DNA from: Paulinella micropora
Lineage: Eukaryota; Cercozoa; Imbricatea; Euglyphida; Paulinellidae
Length of the DNA: 32,500 nucleotides
Direction: 5' to 3'
NCBI GenBank assembly: GCA_019918135.1
Contig: WBZZ01006750.1
Span: 37,501 to 70,000 of the forward strand
Numbering within the stretch: the stretch's first letter is position 1; each line of letters starts with the position of its first letter. The position numbers were made by a program, and so were the translations under genes. The notes below the pieces were generated by a model. That model worked only from the letters and a program-made list of their open reading frames with translations. It was not told the origin of the DNA and made no database searches. This document shows positions 27,815 to 32,500 of this stretch, in pieces.

Positions 27815-27958
27815 GAATTTCGCTTCTATCTGGCTAATCGCCAGATTTCTCGCTTATTCTCAAACATCGTAAACAGACAAAAAAATTAAAAATGGGAGAC
27901 GATGTTTATCAACAATCGATAATGAGCAAAGCGAATGAGAGTGAAGTTGATAAATATC
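27806..27958. repeat. Cloverleaf-like intergenic element 4
   Basis: Outer ends GATATTT (27806-27812) and AAATATC (27952-27958). Arm 1: TGAGAAT (27812-27818) with ATTCTCA (27856-27862). Arm 2: ACATCG (27864-27869) with CGATGT (27900-27905). Arm 3: TTATCAAC (27906-27913) with GTTGATAA (27946-27953). Against element 3, arm 1 shows a paired change (TTAGAAT/ATTCTAA to TGAGAAT/ATTCTCA). It lies between convergent genes, and both stop codons fall in its ends. Confidence 0.78.
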
Positions 27959-28307
27959 ACTTCTTTGAAGAAGGCGATGGAAGGTATATCCCAATCAAAA
28001 GTGTTAGGATTCTGACATAAGTATTAGCGACCTCACAAGGTAAGTTCTTTTCAGATAGCCTCACGATACAAAGGGTGATGATGGAGATAATGATACCCAT
28101 TTGAAATAAGTATTTAATAAGTCGGCTGTCGGTTGGTCTGTTTTTTATACAACAACAATTCCAGTTATCTTCCAATTCGTGCTCTACTTTTTTCTCCTCA
28201 GTCTTTAGTTCTACTTCAAGAACACGGGACTTTAATTCTGGAGTTAGTTTGCCATCCATATCCATAATAGGTGGTGGTCTGTGAAGTCTAGTCGTATTAT
28301 TTGACAT
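27957..28307 (-). CDS. Small membrane protein (116 aa)
   Basis: ATG 28307-28305, TGA 27959-27957. The N-terminal half is soluble and charged. One clear membrane segment lies at about residues 68-83 (Gly-Ile-Ile-Ile-Ser-Ile-Ile-Thr-Leu), and a second hydrophobic stretch at about 98-108 is followed by a Pro-Ser-Pro-Ser tail. Cys-Cys-Cys precedes the first segment. Proteins with the same layout, ending in Ile-Gly-Ile-Tyr-x-Pro-Ser-Pro, occur in several protist viruses, from recall. The start overlaps the end of the upstream large fibre gene by about ten bases, suggesting coupled expression or a compact layout. Confidence 0.6.
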   Translation of the reverse strand: MSNNTTRLHRPPPIMDMDGKLTPELKSRVLEVELKTEEKKVEHELEDNWNCCCIKNRPTDSRLIKYLFQMGIIISIITLCIVRLSEKNLPCEVANTYVRILTLLIGIYLPSPSSKK

Positions 28308-31300
28308 TTTCTCTAATTTCTTGTAGTATATTCATGAGATTATTATTTTGTTTTTCTAAATTAACTACCTTTTCCGCCATGTGTTGAAAAGCACTGACTA
28401 ATATCGGTATAAAATCTGTATATGTTATGCCTTCAAGGTAGCCTTCTCCATCCTCTGCTTTCATTCCACTTTCAGATACAAATTCTGGAAAAATCTTTTT
28501 TACTTCGTCCGCAATAAATCCGTGGTTCTTTTTTTCTTTCTTCGTCTGATTTCAAATAATATGAACAACAATTTATTTTCATTAGTTTCTCGCAACAATC
28601 CCCGCAGTCTAATGTTTTAATATCTGATTTTAATCGCCTGTCCGATGAGTTTGTCCAAGCACCATTTAGCGGAATGTAATTATAACTACCAGACGGCTCG
28701 CCAGTAGTAGAGTTTGAAGTAGTCCAAGCGTGAAGCAAACCAGTAGAAGAATCAATTACTCCATAATTCGTATATCCTCCCGATTTAAAATATAGTTGTG
28801 CGTCGACGGTAGAAGCGGGTCTTTTTCGTATGGTTAAAAAATCGCTGGATGCTGTTGGGATGACTACCTCTCCCGACGTATTAATGTTCATAGCCTCATT
28901 CCAAGTTATATTGTTTCCTGCTGTTGTTCCAGTATTATAATAAAAAGCAAGTTTGTTTGAGATTTTGCATATTTGAAAGTTTGAGCCAGAATTACTTGAT
29001 TTCCAGTTTGAGCCGTCATAATAAGCATCAAAACTTATACCTATATTGTCGTGTGCCCAGTTCAATAATTGAAATGTTGGATAAGCATCCGCCGTTGTTA
29101 TTGCTTGTAAGTGTGCCCCTGCGATATTTGAAGCCGTCCCGTATATTTCTAAACCACCTGACGCTCCCACTCCTTTCGTTGAGTTGCCTATGATTATCGG
29201 TTTGCCTGATGCTGTTGTTATTTTATCGCTCGTTGCCAATGTCGTTGTTGATATCCCCGCATTTGCTGTTATTAATCCGCTTGCGGTTGCCGTTGTTGTT
29301 GATATACTCGCATTTGCCGTTATTAATCCACTCGCCGTTAGTGTCGTCGTTGATATACCAGCGGTTGAAGTAATTGTTGTTCCCGTTATTGTTCCATCAT
29401 TTGTTATATTATTTGAATTCATATCCAAAGCACCATAAAACCGCATACCGCCAGCATTGTTAAAACGGACAATGTCAGACGAAGCACTTTTATTATCCAA
29501 AAGTTTTGAAATATAAAGTCCAGCCCCTTTTACATCAGATGCTACATTCGTGAATACATAACCTCGTTGGTTCGCGGTTCCGCTTGTAGCAGTATTTAGA
29601 GTAAATAAGAAATACTGATAATCACCTGATGTCTGTGAAAAGAATATATCTCCTCCATTTTGGTTTAATATCCTCGCCCCATTATATGTTATATTTCCTC
29701 CATTAGTGATAGTTTGATTATTAAAATCAGCATTGTTCGTTAGAGTTAGATATTTTATTGTAGTGCTCGCCCCATTAAATGTTTTACTTCCTGTTATGGT
29801 TTGGTCTGTTGTTAGTTTTACATTTTGCCCGTCCAATGTGTCCGCATACCCTTTTGTCGCTCCGTCCGTTGCTAATGTCGGAGTTCCAAGGTTGGCTATT
29901 TTGCTACTATTACAATCTAGCCCCGAAGCATTTACCCAACCGACGATTGCCCCATCAATAATGAAACTTATTTTTTTCGCATTTATTTCAAAGTTATAAT
30001 TTACGCCCGTGCCCATATCAAGGCATCCGATAGTTCCTATATTGGCTGTGGAGTTAAAAACCACGAATGTTCCTTTTGTTGTCGCATTCGTTGAATTTCC
30101 AGTTATTTCAAGGGCACTGCTAAATCTTAATTCCTGCTATGGTTTGGTTTCCTGAGGTTTTAACTGCCGCAGTATCAAGGACAGAAACATCCACACCATC
30201 AACAAGATTTACATTTGTTATGCTTTGGTTTCCCATATTTAGCCTTCCCGTCATACTAGCAGTGCCGTCTAATCTAAGAAAGGGTGATGCCACATTTCGC
30301 CATGGTCCAGTGCTATAAATGAGTAGTTGATTATCTGATGCTGATGAGACAATCACATCGCTATGTGTATCAATACTCCCACTTGCCGACACTTTAGCCG
30401 TGTTCGTATCGTGCTCTGATAGCCAAGTTGTGATAGACCTACCATTTAGTTGATTTACATTTGTTATGCTTTGACTTTTCATATCAAGACCAGCACTCGC
30501 ATTTATTATACTGCTAAATGTCTTAATACCCGCTATGGTTTGGTCTCCTGTTAGTTTAACCACCGAAGTGTCAAGAACAGAAACATCAATACCATCAACA
30601 TTACCAACATTCGTAATCGCAAACCCGCCCATGTTTAGTGCCCCCGTCATAGCCGTTGTGCCGTCCTTTGCCAGTTTCGTATCAGTATATGCTTTTGTTG
30701 AAGCATCACCATCGTAGAATGGTGCTGGAAGTCCGCTGATTGCTGTCGTGCTGTTAAAATTTAAAACATTGCCCGTCAATGTTATTCCACCCCCTGTTGT
30801 TGGAGCAAGAAGTATGGAAGAACCAACAATGCTTAGTGGATAGCCCGTTGCTCCACCTACCTCCGACGAATAAATAGAACCCATATTATTGTTGTAATTG
30901 AAGAATAACTTACCTGTGTTTAATGGATTTGAATCTTTTACCCCCAAATAAGTAGTAAATATTTTGTTTCCTGTTATAGTCTGGTCTACCGTTAGTTTAA
31001 CGACTGCGGTGTCAAGAGCAGAAACATCAATACCATCAACATTACCGACATTTGCTACATTAAAACCTCCCATATTTAAATCTCCAAACATCATAGCGAG
31101 ACCATCCAATCTAAGAAAAGGTGAAGCAACATTTCTCCATTGCCCTGTGCTATAAATGAGCAGTTGGTTATCGGCGGGTGTGCCTGTAATTAACACATCG
31201 CTGTGTGTATTAATTGAACCATCCGCGGACACTTTATCATTATTGTCTTCGTGCTCAGATATCCAAGTATCAACATCTTTCGTATTTAATAAATTAAATC

Positions 31301-31831
31301 CTGTTATATTAATTCATCAACATTTATCGGAAAAGTTTTATTTACCCAGTTTATTGAGTTATATGTTAGATAACTATTCATAGCCACTGGTGCTGTAATG
31401 ACTACATCAGAGAGTGTATCAATTGAACCAAGGGTTGTATTCTTCCATTTGCCTTCTACATCGTTGTAAGTTAAGTATTGCCCGCTCGCTTGTGCGAATA
31501 TGTTAGTGTCTATCAAATTGTATAAACTTGTTTGGTGCGGATTACTTGTATTGGAGCGGTGTTGAGTTGAGGCTTTGACTTCGTCGTCGTCCCTTACTCG
31601 TTGTTCTGTATAGTATAAATTTTTTCCTTCTTTGATATCTGTAGCTGATTTTAAAGCGAGACGTGTATCAAAGCGGTTATCAGTGAAATAAAGATTTACG
31701 GGGTCAGCATCTTCTGGCACTCTGTCTGTATTCAGACCAATAATATTAGTGTTGGTAAGGTCTAAGTTTTTTATGTCTAGACTATCAACAGCCAACTCAT
31801 TAAGGCCAAGTAAGGATTTATATTGCGACAT
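28297..31831 (-). pseudogene. Very large virion fibre with S74-type C-terminal chaperone-like domain, three frameshifts
   Basis: Three long frames and one short tail line up on the minus strand as one gene of about 1178 codons: 31831-31304, about 31310-30120, about 30130-28472 and 28540-28297, joined by one-base shifts near 31,306, 30,122 and 28,540. The N-terminus has Leu-Tyr-Phe-Thr-Asp-Asn-Arg-Phe-Asp and Tyr-Tyr-Thr-Glu-Gln-Arg-Val repeats, as in phage tail fibres. The middle repeats Asn-Val-Asp-Gly-Ile-Asp-Val and Asp-Gln-Thr-Ile-x-Gly-x-Lys-x-Phe, typical of beta-helical fibres. The C-terminus has Ser-Asp-Arg-Arg-Leu-Lys-Ser-Asp-Ile and, after the last shift, His-Gly-Phe-Ile-Ala-Asp-Glu-Val: the peptidase S74 intramolecular chaperone signature. 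It probably binds the host surface. The third shift lies in an A7 run. Confidence 0.7.
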
Positions 31832-31883
31832 ATTATATTAATTAATTATTAAAAATACTAAAATATATTAATCTTAGTATAGA
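31832..31883. promoter_or_regulatory. Divergent AT-rich promoter region
   Basis: The 52 bp between the ATG of the fibre (minus) and the ATG at 31884 (plus) contain TTAATATAATATG on the minus side and TTAGTATAGAATG on the plus side. Both follow the pattern seen at 13849, 14163, 17678, 17997 and 19845: a TATA-like box within about 3-12 bases of the ATG. Confidence 0.5.
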
Positions 31884-32399
31884 ATGCCGTCCCCCGAAGC
31901 AAGTCGTAAGAACTGGGGTAGTGCTGTGGAAGGAATAAAAGCGAAAGCGAAACAACGAAAGATGGAGCATGCTAAAATGTTTTGGCGCAATACCGAAATG
32001 CTGTAGAGCAAGAAGATGAAGATATGGAGGAACGAATAAAACAAATTGAAGAAAAGAACTTGGCTAATGATATTATTACTGAACATGATAATGATAGCCC
32101 AGAGGAGAAGAGTGAGAGCGAGGATGAGGTTGATTTCACTGATATCATTGCCGAAAAGATGGTGAAAATGAAAATCAAAAGAGCGAAAGCGGAAACTAAG
32201 AGAGCGAAGAAGAGTAAGAAGCCAGAGCCTGAGCCAGAGAGTGAAGAAAGTGAAAGCGAAAGTAGCGACGAAGAAGAACCGAAGCCTAAGAAGGGAAGGA
32301 AAAAAGTCTAGTAGTGTGAGTGTAAAAGTATATAATCAGTCTTCAGGTGCTAAGAAAGAAAAAAGTGATGAAATAGATAGAGTGTTTTTAAAATTTTAA
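31884..32399 (+). pseudogene. Highly charged viral protein, one or two frameshifts
   Basis: ATG 31884. The first frame (41 codons, basic, Lys/Arg/Ala-rich, Arg-Lys-Asn-Trp-Gly-Ser-Ala-Val-Glu-Gly) ends at TAG 32005-32007. A one-base shift near 31,975-31,980 enters a frame with a Glu/Asp-rich coiled coil, then alternating Glu-Pro and Glu-Ser runs and a Lys-rich end, stopping at 32311. A further shift in the A6 run at about 32,301-32,306 would extend it to TAA 32397-32399, ending Val-Phe-Leu-Lys-Phe; this second shift is less certain. The family is not recognised; charge segregation suggests a disordered nucleic-acid or capsid-binding protein. Confidence 0.5.
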
Positions 32400-32418
32400 A
32401 TTCACCAAAGGAAATGAT

Positions 32419-32500
32419 ATGAGTAAAAATTACTATACTCTGGATTATTATAAGTTAATTCACCTTTTGAATTTCGTATTGCTTTTGCTCTTGCTCTATA
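32419..32500 (+). CDS. Start of a possible small membrane protein, cut by the window edge
   Basis: ATG 32419 after an AT-rich segment; 27 codons are visible and the frame is open at the edge. After a Tyr-rich start it becomes very hydrophobic (Phe-Val-Leu-Leu-Leu-Leu-Leu), compatible with a membrane segment. Too short to judge. Confidence 0.25.
   Translation, partial: MSKNYYTLDYYKLIHLLNFVLLLLLLY

Larger units (their letters stand above)
13201..32500. mobile_element. Endogenous polinton-like virus (PLV), left end approximate, right end beyond the window
   Basis: Compact AT-rich region with a protein-primed family B DNA polymerase, double-jelly-roll-type MCP, putative minor capsid protein, adenain-like protease and A32/FtsK-like ATPase, the core set shared by polintons, PLVs and virophages. 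The MCP resembles PLV-type capsids more than virophage ones, a judgement from recall and not from a search. Integration is supported by host-type repeats on the left and by a TIR element inserted at 23355-24988. No rve integrase, tyrosine recombinase or helicase is seen. Several core genes carry frame breaks, so this copy is probably not active unless the breaks are assembly errors. Confidence 0.85.

Overview
The window joins two kinds of DNA. Positions 1 to about 13,200 look like nuclear DNA of a microbial eukaryote, probably an alga or other protist; the sequence alone does not name it. The reasons are exons that join in phase across GT...AG introns, introns filled with microsatellites, (TAA)n runs and minisatellites, and several copies of a tRNA-derived SINE. 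Positions from about 13,200 to the right edge are compact, AT-rich and virus-like: short intergenic gaps, two blocks of co-oriented genes, and a polinton-like virus (PLV) gene set. A 1.6 kb element with terminal inverted repeats sits inside the viral part. This argues that the virus is integrated in a eukaryotic genome rather than being a free genome or contaminant.

Host part. Gene 1 (1 to 6726, plus) can be followed through about eleven exons. It encodes an acidic/basic, low-complexity protein ending in a SET-like methyltransferase region whose frame is interrupted. Gene 2 (8395-9272, plus) has an N-terminal CxxC-type zinc-finger-like segment and a class I SAM-binding motif. Gene 3 (9714-10471, plus) is unrecognised. 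The introns and spacers carry one conspicuous word family, AGTG-N5-CACT with a central M-Y-S-R-K. It appears as 21-bp minisatellites in introns and as a dense palindromic field at 10,560-11,990. Minus-strand SINE copies at 2855-4200 and 6968-7478 share long (TAA)n runs with a second repeat module.

Viral part, left to right. Plus strand: a small C2H2-like protein, two small unknown proteins, a protein-primed family B DNA polymerase, and two tandem genes with a DUF3820/ExoX-C-terminal-like domain. Minus strand: a virion fibre-like protein, the major capsid protein, a putative minor capsid protein, an adenain-like cysteine protease, (the inserted element), a coiled-coil protein, a small basic protein, an A32/FtsK-like packaging ATPase, a small beta-rich protein, a membrane protein and a very large fibre ending in an S74-type chaperone-like domain. 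A charged plus-strand protein follows and the window ends inside the element. Replication (PolB), capsid (MCP, minor capsid), maturation (protease) and packaging (ATPase) are all represented. No integrase, recombinase or helicase is seen; these may lie beyond the right edge.

Two features stand out. First, about 150-bp intergenic elements recur in the viral part with the same four-stem, cloverleaf-like layout (outer GATATTT/AAATATC plus three hairpin arms). Their arms show compensatory changes, and their ends usually supply bases of the flanking stop codons. Second, reading frames are broken repeatedly, by one-base shifts or in-frame TAA, in both host and viral genes. That means either pseudogenisation or indel errors in the assembly, and the two must be separated before any gene is called dead.
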